From: Rhodovastum sp963714255
GTDB lineage: Bacteria; Pseudomonadota; Alphaproteobacteria; Acetobacterales; Acetobacteraceae
DNA length: 64,000 bases
Assembly (NCBI GenBank): GCA_963714255.1
Contig: CAVQNU010000032.1
Span: 1 to 64,000 of the forward strand
Reading direction: 5' to 3'
The notes beneath the pieces are model-generated. The model did no database searches. It was not told the origin of the DNA and was given only the letters and a program-made list of their open reading frames with translations. The translations under genes and the position numbers were made by a program. Within the stretch, counting starts at the first letter, position 1. Each line of letters opens with the position of its first letter. Positions 53,536-61,147 of the stretch are shown in pieces.

Positions 53536-53886
53536 GAGCGACCTCCTGGGCCGGTCCTGAGCTTCCGCCTGGCCGTTCGGACGCCAAGCCATGCGCCGGC
53601 CGAAGCCCGCATCATGAGCCGCATCGCGCCGGCCCGCCAAGAGGCTATTTGTTGCGCCAAACCTTGCGTTGTTGATCTAAATCAAAGACTTGCCCGGGAC
53701 GGCCCGGGCGTGTGGCCCCCACCGCGCGGCCGGTCCATCCGGTCAGCCCGTTGGCAGGCGTTCCCAGGCATCGCGTCGACGCATCGCGTTCAGTGGTCGA
53801 ACATGGCCGAAACCGGCGCAGCGTCAGACGCTGGAGCGCTCGGCCGTCGGCGAGATGGCAGCGACCAGCAGCGTCAGGAAAACCGG
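53536..53886. other. 351-base spacer upstream of the EF-G-like gene
   Basis: Apart from the FNR-type box, nothing is recognised. A 141-codon frame on the + strand is judged non-coding. Confidence 0.5.
53672..53685. promoter_or_regulatory. FNR/FixK/Anr-type binding site
   Basis: TTGATCTAAATCAA matches the TTGAT-N4-ATCAA consensus in all ten defined positions. The only gene placed to use it is the EF-G paralogue, whose start is 137 bases away on the minus strand. Confidence 0.75.
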
Positions 53887-54888
53887 CTACAACAGCATCC
53901 CCGCACCCGAGGCAACCAGCAAAATGTTCACGGCAATGGCGAAATGCCGATCGGTCATTTTGCGGAAAAACCAGAGGCCGAGGACGGTACCCATCAGCGC
54001 GGCCGGAACGTATTCCACAATTCCGGGATCGAACGAGCGAGAAAGACTGAGCCCTGTCGGAAGCATAGCGAGTATTGAAACCGCGAGGATTTGCATCACG
54101 AGAATAAATGGCTGATAAACGCCGCGCTGCCGGGATTTGTTCCAGCCCTTGAGGCCGCACCAGATGGTGACGAACGCCCCGGGGAAGGCCGCGAGGCCGC
54201 CGGTGACGCCGCCAACCGCCCCGGCGGCAACGTTCCACGCCGCCACGTCTGCGCGCACCCGCAACGGCGGGCGGAATAACATGAAGGTGCCATAGGCGAT
54301 CAGGAGCGCGCCGAACACCGAGGCGAACACCGGTTTCGGAAGGTGCAGCAGCGCGTGGATCCCGATCGGCAACCCGACCACGCCACCGGTGAGGAACTGC
54401 AGGAGCGGGCGCCAGTCGATTTCATTGCGCAATGCCAGCACACTCAGGCTCTGGATGGCGATGCTGCAGATCAGCATGATTTCAACGGCCTGGACTTGCG
54501 TATCGAGCGTACGAAAGAGGACCGCACCGCACAGGGCCGAAAAAGCGAAGCCGCCGACGGAAGAACACGTGGCAGCAGCGTAGATGACAAACAGCGTGAG
54601 CAGCGAGATAGGGGCTGCGTGCAACCGGACCAGGACCGCATCATAGGCCACGAGGCCAATGCCGCCGGCCGCGAACATCAGACCGCCAAGGGCCAGGCAA
54701 TTGTTCAGCAACCACGGCGGATAGTCCGGCGACACAGCATGCGCCAGTCCGGACAGAGCAGCCTGCTCCTGAGCCGCAAGTTCATCCATGCTGCGCCCAA
54801 GACGCGCAGTCGAAATCTGGCGATGGCCGGCAATAGAGCGCGGCGCGAGGTGTTCGGCGGGGGCCACCATGTCGCGATTGCCGCTCAT
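53887..54888 (-). CDS. TSUP family permease (sulfite exporter TauE/SafE)
   Basis: 333 residues, eight or so helices in two related halves, after an N-terminal soluble segment of about 55 residues that is unusual for the family. Shows FVIYAAATCSSVGGFAFSAL, FLTGGVVGLPIGIHALLHLP, GGVTGGLAAFPGAFVTIWCG. Exports or imports sulfite or sulfonates. Preceded by a poly-G ribosome site and an AT-rich promoter region. Confidence 0.83.
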   Translation of the reverse strand: MSGNRDMVAPAEHLAPRSIAGHRQISTARLGRSMDELAAQEQAALSGLAHAVSPDYPPWLLNNCLALGGLMFAAGGIGLVAYDAVLVRLHAAPISLLTLFVIYAAATCSSVGGFAFSALCGAVLFRTLDTQVQAVEIMLICSIAIQSLSVLALRNEIDWRPLLQFLTGGVVGLPIGIHALLHLPKPVFASVFGALLIAYGTFMLFRPPLRVRADVAAWNVAAGAVGGVTGGLAAFPGAFVTIWCGLKGWNKSRQRGVYQPFILVMQILAVSILAMLPTGLSLSRSFDPGIVEYVPAALMGTVLGLWFFRKMTDRHFAIAVNILLVASGAGMLL

Positions 54889-55375
54889 TTTACCCCCCCG
54901 CGTTTACTTCTTCGCAGAAGCAACACTTTCTTATTTGGTTTGTAAGTAATTATTAACTAACATGGCCGGTCCCTCGGTCACAACAAAAATCCGGCACGAC
55001 CCAAAGAAATTGTGAAAGAACAAGCAATTCATGGGCTTTGTGGCGATAATGCGGACTTTTGGGAGGAAAATTCGGGGGTTTTCGCTGTGGGACCGGACCA
55101 AACTCGCGCCGCGGCGGCGGCCGGCTCCCCGGGGGTGAGGATCAGCCAGGTGAAGAAAGCAAGGCCAGGGCTCTGCCCTGGACCGGCCGCCGCAGTGGCC
55201 GCCAGCTTCCATTTTCCGTGCTGCCGGATATACCAGCGCAAGTTGCCCCGGAAGCTGCAGGATATCGTCCAATTCGCCGACCATGCCGCCGCGCCGTCAT
55301 CCCGTGTTCGCGGCCTGCCCGCTTGTGCGTCCCAGCCGGGCTTCGCGGGCATTCAGGCGGTAAAGCCATGCGAAC
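54889..55375. other. 487-base spacer, AT-rich at left
   Basis: 54895-55090 is strikingly AT-rich for this genome (GTTAGTTAATAATTACTTAC on the minus strand) and probably holds the TSUP promoter. A solo repeat arm (copy 13) is at 55151. The rest has no supported gene. Confidence 0.55.
55151..55188. repeat. solo repeat arm, copy 13
   Basis: GTGAAGAAAGCAAGGCCAGG, GCTCTGCCCTGGACC, then unrelated sequence. A single terminal repeat without its partner. Confidence 0.8.
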
Positions 55376-58018
55376 ATGACGAAGATCCCACGAGCACGCG
55401 GGCGAAAGAAACCGTCCGCACGGAGTCGGATCGCCAGAACGGCCGCATTGATTGCACTGGTATTCGTTGCGGCCGCCACCTGGCGCGTGACCGGAGTTTG
55501 GGAGGCGCACGAGGCCGCCTCTCAAGTCGCACGCACAACGAAAGACGCCGAGCTTCGGCTGAACGGATTCGTCGGCGATTTCGAGCGATCCCTCGCCTAT
55601 CTCCGGTCCGTACCAGATGTCGTGGCCAACGAGCCGGTCGTCGCGGACTGGCTTGCGGCGCGGCACGGCAGCGTCGCGCCGGTCAACCAATATCTCGCCT
55701 TCCTCGCCAAGACCTTGAGCGTCGATCTCGCCTTCGTCGCCGATTCAACCGGGCTGTGTATCGCCGCCAGCAACGCGGCCGAGGCCACCACCCTGATTGG
55801 CGCGCATCTCGGCGACAGCGCGTATTTTGCCGCCGCCCAGGCCGGCCAGCCGGGCGCGCAGTACGCCGTGGGACGCCGCACCGACATGCCGGGGCTGGAC
55901 CACTCGGCCCCGGTCCGCCGCGGCGGGCACTTCATCGGCGCCGCCGTGGTGAAGATCGACATCCCAACGATCGAGCGCATGGTTTCAGCCAAAGGCGGCT
56001 TCGTCACCGACCGGTACGGGGTGGTCATCATCGCCGCCGACCCGGACTGGCTGCTGAAGGCGGTTCCCGACGCCTCTGTGTTTAAGCTGACCGACGACGC
56101 ACGGATGCTGGCCTATCGGCGCGCCGACATCGCGCGCGTGCCGCTGATGCCAGTGAGCGGACAGGCCTTCCGGTTTCGCGCCGGCCGGGCACTGACGCCG
56201 GCGGTGCTGGTGCGCCAGCCGTTGCCGACCGAGGGCATGGACGCCTATGTCCTGGCCCCGCTCGACGGCCTGGCGGGGCTGCGCAACCGGCGGATCACCA
56301 TGTTCGCCATCGCCTGTGCCGGCCTGGGCGCGGGCCTCTGGGGATGCGGCCTGTTGGCGGTGGTGGTGCGGCGGTCGCGCGCCTACCGGAGCAGACTGCT
56401 ACAGGCCAAGGAACAGGCCGAAGCCGGCAGCCGGGCGAAATCCGAGTTCCTGGCCACCATGAGCCATGAAATCCGGACGCCCATGAACGGCATCCTCGGC
56501 ATGACCCACCTGCTGCTCGACACCAGGCTGAACGACGAGCAGCGCCACTCCGCCGACACCATCCGGACCTCGGCCGAAGCCCTGCTGGCGGTGATCAACG
56601 ACATCCTTGACGTGTCGAAGATGGAGGCCGGGCGCCTCGATTTCGAAGATCACTCGTTCCAGATCGGCCAGCTGGTGGACGGCGTGCTGGATATTCTTGC
56701 CCCGCGCCTGGCCGGCAAGGATGTCAATCTTGCCAGCTACGTCGCCCCCGAACTGCACGGCGCCTTCATGGGCGACGAAGGACGCATCCGCCAGGTGCTG
56801 CTGAACCTCGCCGGCAATGCGATCAAGTTCACCGATCAGGGCTGCGTCGCCGTCACCGCCGTCGTGCAGCGCCGGGCCGACGGACGCGATGGCGTCCGGT
56901 TCGAAGTGATGGATACCGGCGTCGGCATCCCCGACCATGCCAAGCCGCGGCTTTTCACCATGTTCACCCAGGCCAATTCGTCGACGACCCGGCGTTATGG
57001 CGGCACCGGCCTGGGCCTGGCGATCTCGCGCCGGATCGTCGAAATGATGGGCGGCGAGATCGGCTTCGACAGCCAGCTCGCCCGCGGCAGCACGTTCTGG
57101 TTTGCGATCCCGCTCAAGCGTGCGGGCGACGTGGTTTCGGTCGATGCGGCAGGCCGGTCGCTCGCCAGCGTGCGCGTCCTGGTGATCGGCGACGATCCGG
57201 CCAGCAGCTGCGTGCTGCGCCAGCAGATCGAGGCGGCGGCAGGTAAGGCCGAGACCAGCACCGACGCCGCCTGGGCGCTGTCGCTGGCGCGCCAGGCGGC
57301 CGCCGATGGAACCCCGTTCGACGTGGCCGTGCTCGATCACACCGCCGACGGCACTGGCGGCTGCGACACCGCCGGCGCGATCCGCGCGGATGCCGTGCTG
57401 AAGAGGCTGCCGCTGATCCTGGCCACCCCGGCGCCGACCGCCGAGCTGCGCGGGCGGGCCGCGCATGTCGGCGTCAATTGCGTGCTGGCCAAGCCGGTTC
57501 CGCCTGCCGTGCTGATCAGTCAGGTGCTGAGCCTGGCCGAGCGCGGGCCGCCGTCGCGGCCCTCGCCGGCCGCGCCGCCGCCACCGCCTGCCGCCGAGCC
57601 TGCCAAGGAGACGGCGCCTGCCGCTCCGGCGGGGGCTTTGCGGATGCTGGTGGTCGATGATGTCGCCACCAACCGGCAGGTGGCGGCCGGCTTCCTGCGC
57701 AAGCTCGGCCACCAGGTAGAACTGGCCGACGACGGCGAGGCGGCGGTGGAGAAAGTCAGGGTGTCGGATTATGACATGGTCTTCATGGATGTGCAGATGC
57801 CGCGCATGGACGGGATCGCCGCGACCGCCGCCATCCGCGCCCTGGGTGGGGCGAAATCCACCCTGCCGATCGTCGCCATGACCGCCAATGCCATGCACGG
57901 CGACCGCGAATCGGTGCTGGCGGCGGGCATGGACGACTACATCTCCAAGCCGTTCAACCGCGAGCAGGTCACCAAGATCATCGATATGTGGCAGAACAAG
58001 CGCGCCGGCCGGAGGTAG
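55376..58018 (+). CDS. hybrid sensor histidine kinase with two receiver modules
   Basis: 880 residues. Helix at 22-42, a periplasmic sensory domain to about 305 of dCache/PAS type (LAFVADSTGLCIAASNAAEA, RGGHFIGAAVVKIDIPTIER, GGFVTDRYGVVIIAA), second helix 310-335, HisKA MSHEIRTPMNGILGM (His about 364), HATPase with NLAGNAIKFTD, DTGVGIPD, GGTGLGLAISR. A first receiver-like domain (about 600-720) lacks the acceptor Asp (VAVLDHTADG is not a normal REC strand end). After a proline-rich linker the second receiver has MLVVDDVATN, FMDVQMPRMDG (Asp about 804), and MTANAMHG with Lys in YISKPF. No output domain. Convergent with cydC. Confidence 0.9.
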   Translation: MTKIPRARGRKKPSARSRIARTAALIALVFVAAATWRVTGVWEAHEAASQVARTTKDAELRLNGFVGDFERSLAYLRSVPDVVANEPVVADWLAARHGSVAPVNQYLAFLAKTLSVDLAFVADSTGLCIAASNAAEATTLIGAHLGDSAYFAAAQAGQPGAQYAVGRRTDMPGLDHSAPVRRGGHFIGAAVVKIDIPTIERMVSAKGGFVTDRYGVVIIAADPDWLLKAVPDASVFKLTDDARMLAYRRADIARVPLMPVSGQAFRFRAGRALTPAVLVRQPLPTEGMDAYVLAPLDGLAGLRNRRITMFAIACAGLGAGLWGCGLLAVVVRRSRAYRSRLLQAKEQAEAGSRAKSEFLATMSHEIRTPMNGILGMTHLLLDTRLNDEQRHSADTIRTSAEALLAVINDILDVSKMEAGRLDFEDHSFQIGQLVDGVLDILAPRLAGKDVNLASYVAPELHGAFMGDEGRIRQVLLNLAGNAIKFTDQGCVAVTAVVQRRADGRDGVRFEVMDTGVGIPDHAKPRLFTMFTQANSSTTRRYGGTGLGLAISRRIVEMMGGEIGFDSQLARGSTFWFAIPLKRAGDVVSVDAAGRSLASVRVLVIGDDPASSCVLRQQIEAAAGKAETSTDAAWALSLARQAAADGTPFDVAVLDHTADGTGGCDTAGAIRADAVLKRLPLILATPAPTAELRGRAAHVGVNCVLAKPVPPAVLISQVLSLAERGPPSRPSPAAPPPPPAAEPAKETAPAAPAGALRMLVVDDVATNRQVAAGFLRKLGHQVELADDGEAAVEKVRVSDYDMVFMDVQMPRMDGIAATAAIRALGGAKSTLPIVAMTANAMHGDRESVLAAGMDDYISKPFNREQVTKIIDMWQNKRAGRR

Positions 58019-58031
58019 CGGCGGGGCGGCA

Positions 58032-59684
58032 TCACGCCGCGGCGGCCACCGCCCGGCCGGCCGACAGGCGCCAGATCCGGTCCAGCCGCTCCACCCCGGT
58101 CAGCCGGTGGGCGATCAGGATCAACGTGCGCCCCTCGGCCACCGCGTTCAGCGTCGCCATGAACTCGCTCTCGGTCTCGGCATCCAGGCCCGCACAGGGT
58201 TCGTCGAGGATGAGAATCGGCGCCTCGGACAGCAGCGCGCGGGCCAGCGCCAGCCGCCGCCCCTGCCCGCCCGACACTTTGGCCCCGGCCTCGCCCAGCC
58301 AGGAATCGAGTCCATCCGGCAGCGTGCGTACCAGGCCGGCGATCTGTGCGGCCTCCAGCGCCGCCCACAGCGCGGCATCGTCGGCCTCGGGACGCGCCAG
58401 CTTCAGGTTGTTGCGAATGGTGTCGTCGAACAAATGGGTGGCCTGGCTGAGCCAGGCGATGCGGCTGCGCACCGCCTCGCCCGGCAGGGTGGCGATGTCC
58501 ACCCCGCCCAGCAGCACCCGGCCCGCTTGCGGCGCCGCCACCTTGAGCGCGAGCGCGGCCAGCGACGACTTGCCGGCGCCGGACGGGCCGAGCACGGCGA
58601 TGCGGGTGCCGGCCGGAATGTCGAGCGTCAGCCCGTCGAACACGCGCGGCCGGTCGGGCAGCCAGCGGAACTGCACCGCCTCGAAGCGCAGCGCGCTGCC
58701 GGCGGGCAAGGCGGCGGGATCGCGCGGATCGGGCACCGGCGGTGCGCCCTCGGCCGCCTCCAGCACGCGGGTGGCGGCGGCGCTGGCATGGCCGGCCTGG
58801 CTGCCGGCGAGCGTCAGGCCGCTGACCGCCTCGAATCCGGCCACCACCAGGAAGGTGCCGGCGATCGCCGCCGGCGTGTCCGGCACCCAGCGCAGCGCCG
58901 CCGCGGCCAGCACCAGCAGAATGGCGGCCTGGCCGCACAGGAACGCCGACGCACCGGCCCGCGCGCCGCGCGCCGACACATCGCGTTGCGCGTCCAGCAG
59001 TGCGCCCTCGCGCGCCTGCACCAGGGCCAGCATGCGCCCCTCGGCGCCGAAGGCGCGCACTTCGCGCAGGCCCGAGATGGCGTCGAGCGAGGCCACCCGC
59101 AGCGCCGCGGTGGCGGCCGACAGGCGCTGCCCGGCGCCGGCGGCGGCGCGCGCGGCCAGCACCGGCAGGACAAAGGCGGCAACGGCGAACAGCACCGCGA
59201 CCCCGGCCGCCACCACCGGGTGCAGCCGGGCGAGCAGGAACGGCAGCGCCAACACCAGCAGCACCGCACAGGACAGCGGCAGCAGGATGCGGATGTAAAT
59301 CCCGTCCAGCGCCTCGACATCGTTGACCAGCCGCGCCAGCACGTCGCCGGCGCGGCGGAACCCCAGCCCGCCGGCGGCGCTGCCGGCCAGGCCGCGGAAG
59401 AACCACACCCGCAGATCGGCCAGCGCGCGGAACGTGGCGTCGTGCGCGACCAGGCGCTCCAGGTAGCGCAGCACCACCCGCACCGGCCCCAGCGTGCCCA
59501 GCAGCGCTGGCACCGCCAGCACGGTTCCGGCGACCAGCCCGGCCACCATCCCGCCCGACAGACCCATCAAGGCAATGCCGGACGCCAAGGCGGCCACCGT
59601 AATCAGCGCCCCGGCCAGCAGCCAGACGGCGCGACCGCGCCAGAGCGAAAGCACGCGCAGCAACGGCGAGGCAATATGTGTCAT
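58032..59684 (-). CDS. cydC: thiol reductant ABC exporter subunit CydC
   Basis: 550 residues: six-helix ABC exporter domain (LGPVRVVLRYLERLVAHDAT, RVWFFRGLAGSAAGGLGFRR, GDVLARLVNDVEALDGIYIR are CydC hallmarks), Walker A GPSGAGKSS (about 366), QATHLFDDTIRNNL, VSGGQGRRLALARALL, LILDEPCAGLD. Exports cysteine/glutathione needed for cytochrome bd and c assembly with CydD. cydD, cydA and cydB are not adjacent, which is unusual; upstream there is a divergent gene. Confidence 0.88.
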   Translation of the reverse strand: MTHIASPLLRVLSLWRGRAVWLLAGALITVAALASGIALMGLSGGMVAGLVAGTVLAVPALLGTLGPVRVVLRYLERLVAHDATFRALADLRVWFFRGLAGSAAGGLGFRRAGDVLARLVNDVEALDGIYIRILLPLSCAVLLVLALPFLLARLHPVVAAGVAVLFAVAAFVLPVLAARAAAGAGQRLSAATAALRVASLDAISGLREVRAFGAEGRMLALVQAREGALLDAQRDVSARGARAGASAFLCGQAAILLVLAAAALRWVPDTPAAIAGTFLVVAGFEAVSGLTLAGSQAGHASAAATRVLEAAEGAPPVPDPRDPAALPAGSALRFEAVQFRWLPDRPRVFDGLTLDIPAGTRIAVLGPSGAGKSSLAALALKVAAPQAGRVLLGGVDIATLPGEAVRSRIAWLSQATHLFDDTIRNNLKLARPEADDAALWAALEAAQIAGLVRTLPDGLDSWLGEAGAKVSGGQGRRLALARALLSEAPILILDEPCAGLDAETESEFMATLNAVAEGRTLILIAHRLTGVERLDRIWRLSAGRAVAAAA

Positions 59685-59859
59685 AAGGTATCCATTGCGC
59701 TCGCTTGCGGCGGCGTCAACTCGGCTCGGAACCTGGCCGGCACGCGGGCGGAAGATGGCGTAAACCAGCGGGCGCCGAGAGGCTGCCCGCGGGACCGGGA
59801 TCGGCTGCCATGCACCGGCGTGTCTATCCGCACGCTTGTGCGTAAGGTATCATGCTACG

Positions 59860-60291
59860 ATGAATGCTCGCAAATATGACAATTTCGGCGACCGGCTGAC
59901 GACCGCGGCAAACGCACGTAAAGCCGCCCTGGAACAATTCCGCGCCCAGCCCGGGCCCGATGATCCCGCCGTGCTCGAACGGCAGGCGGCCCAAAAGGCG
60001 ATTGCCGAGGCCCGCGAGGCCCGCGCGGCCGAGCGCAAAGCCGCCCGCGAAGCCGAGGCCGCGCGCCAGCAGGCCGAAATTGCCGCCCGCGCCGCCGAGG
60101 AAAAGGCCCGCGCCCGCGAGGAAGCCGCCCGCCAGGCCGAGGCCGCGCGCCAAGCCCGCGCCGCGGAAGCCGACATGATCGCGCGCTCTGCTGCGCTGGA
60201 CGCCGACAAAAAAGCCCGCGCCATTGCCCTCGCGGCCGAGCAGAAGGCCGCCCGCGACGCCCGCTACGCCGCCCGCAAGGCGCGGCGTTAG
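59860..60291 (+). CDS. DUF6481-type coiled-coil protein
   Basis: 143 residues. N-terminus YDNFGDRLTTAANARKAALEQF, then RAQPGPDDPAVLERQ and about 90 residues of Ala/Arg/Glu-rich coiled coil (AREARAAERKAAREAEAARQ). The opening motif matches the small alphaproteobacterial family with F-x-x-R...A-K-x-x-L-L-x-x-F-R and PGPDDPA. Function unknown. ATG 59860; convergent overlap of 4 bases with the next gene. Confidence 0.7.
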   Translation: MNARKYDNFGDRLTTAANARKAALEQFRAQPGPDDPAVLERQAAQKAIAEAREARAAERKAAREAEAARQQAEIAARAAEEKARAREEAARQAEAARQARAAEADMIARSAALDADKKARAIALAAEQKAARDARYAARKARR

Positions 60292-60614
60292 ACCTTCGGT
60301 GTTCCCGTCATCCGGGCGAACACCTGCCGGTCTTTGTTCTCGCGCATCAGCATGGTGAAACCCGGAATGGTGTCGAGGCCGAGGCCGCGTGGCAGCCCGG
60401 TTTCGGGATCGGGCTCGACCTGGGAATAGGCCGCGCCCGATACTTTCTCCCATTTTCCGGCCGGTTTCTTGACCTCGATGTTCACCACCGTCGCCTTGAG
60501 GACCATCCGCACGATGGCTTCCTTGGGCGACGACGGCTTGGTCAGGCTCGGGCAGCCGGCCATCATCTGCCAGCCATTGGCCAGCGCCCAACCGGTCAAG
60601 GCGTCCTTGTCCAT
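60288..60614 (-). CDS. hypothetical protein
   Basis: 108 residues from ATG 60614. MDKDALTGWALANGWQMMAG, CPSLTKPSSPKEAIVRMVLK, ATVVNIEVKKPAGKWEKVSG, LGLDTIPGFTMLMRENKDRQ. Compact, no membrane segment; resembles small uncharacterised alphaproteobacterial proteins. It is 11 bases after the next gene, so likely one operon. Confidence 0.65.
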   Translation of the reverse strand: MDKDALTGWALANGWQMMAGCPSLTKPSSPKEAIVRMVLKATVVNIEVKKPAGKWEKVSGAAYSQVEPDPETGLPRGLGLDTIPGFTMLMRENKDRQVFARMTGTPKV

Positions 60615-60625
60615 AGCGGCCGCAC

Positions 60626-60811
60626 TCAGCGCCGGGCCTTGCCCTTCTGGATCTCGCGCTCGACCGCGCCGCGCTCGCTGGAGCCCGCCCGGCGGATGAT
60701 TTCCCGCACGATCGCGGGGGTTACGCGGTAGCGCTTGGCGAGATAGGCGATTTCCTCTTCGACCTTGGCGGCGGCAATGGCGCTGTCGGCTTTCGTCTGG
60801 GTTTGGGTCAT
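60626..60811 (-). CDS. small DUF3606-like protein
   Basis: 61 residues: VEEEIAYLAKRYRVTPAIVR, EIIRRAGSSERGAVEREIQK. The helix-turn-helix-like pattern (YLAKRYxVTxxxVRExIRRxG) resembles DUF3606 domains. ATG with AAGGAAATTTC just upstream. Confidence 0.65.
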   Translation of the reverse strand: MTQTQTKADSAIAAAKVEEEIAYLAKRYRVTPAIVREIIRRAGSSERGAVEREIQKGKARR

Positions 60812-60995
60812 GAAATTTCCTTGTCATTCGCGCCCGGCGGGACCGCTGGGCTGTTGATGTTGGCTGCCAAAATCCCCTTGGACGCCCCTCAAAGACGCGG
60901 ATGGCAGGAAGAAAGCAAGGCGGGTGCCACAGATAGGGGCTGGGAGGGGCGGAGGCCACGGGTGAAATGTCAGGGGTGCTGCGCGCGCATGGGTC

Positions 60996-61147
60996 AGGAA
61001 GGAAGGCCAGGGCTCTGCCCTGGACCCGCCAAGGGGCAGTGGCCCCTTGGAACCCATTACTTTTAGGCAGTTGTCTTGAGAGGGGGGTCCAGGGGGCCAC
61101 TGCCCCCTGGCGGGTCCAGGGCAGAGCCCTGGCCTTCCTTCACTTAA
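60996..61147. repeat. intergenic hairpin repeat, copy 14
   Basis: CAGGAAGGAAGGCCAGGGCT at the left, AAGGGGCAGTGGCCCCTT hairpin, CCATTACTTTTAGGCAGTTG, TCTTGAGAGGGGGG joined directly to TCCAGGGGGCCACTGCCCCC, and right arm ending CCTTCCTTCAC. The central palindrome is half deleted. The right end supplies the valS stop (TGA). Confidence 0.9.

Noticed and set aside
54931..55284. Minus-strand frame in the TSUP/hybrid kinase spacer
   Set aside because: Crosses repeat arm copy 13 and has no recognisable domain.
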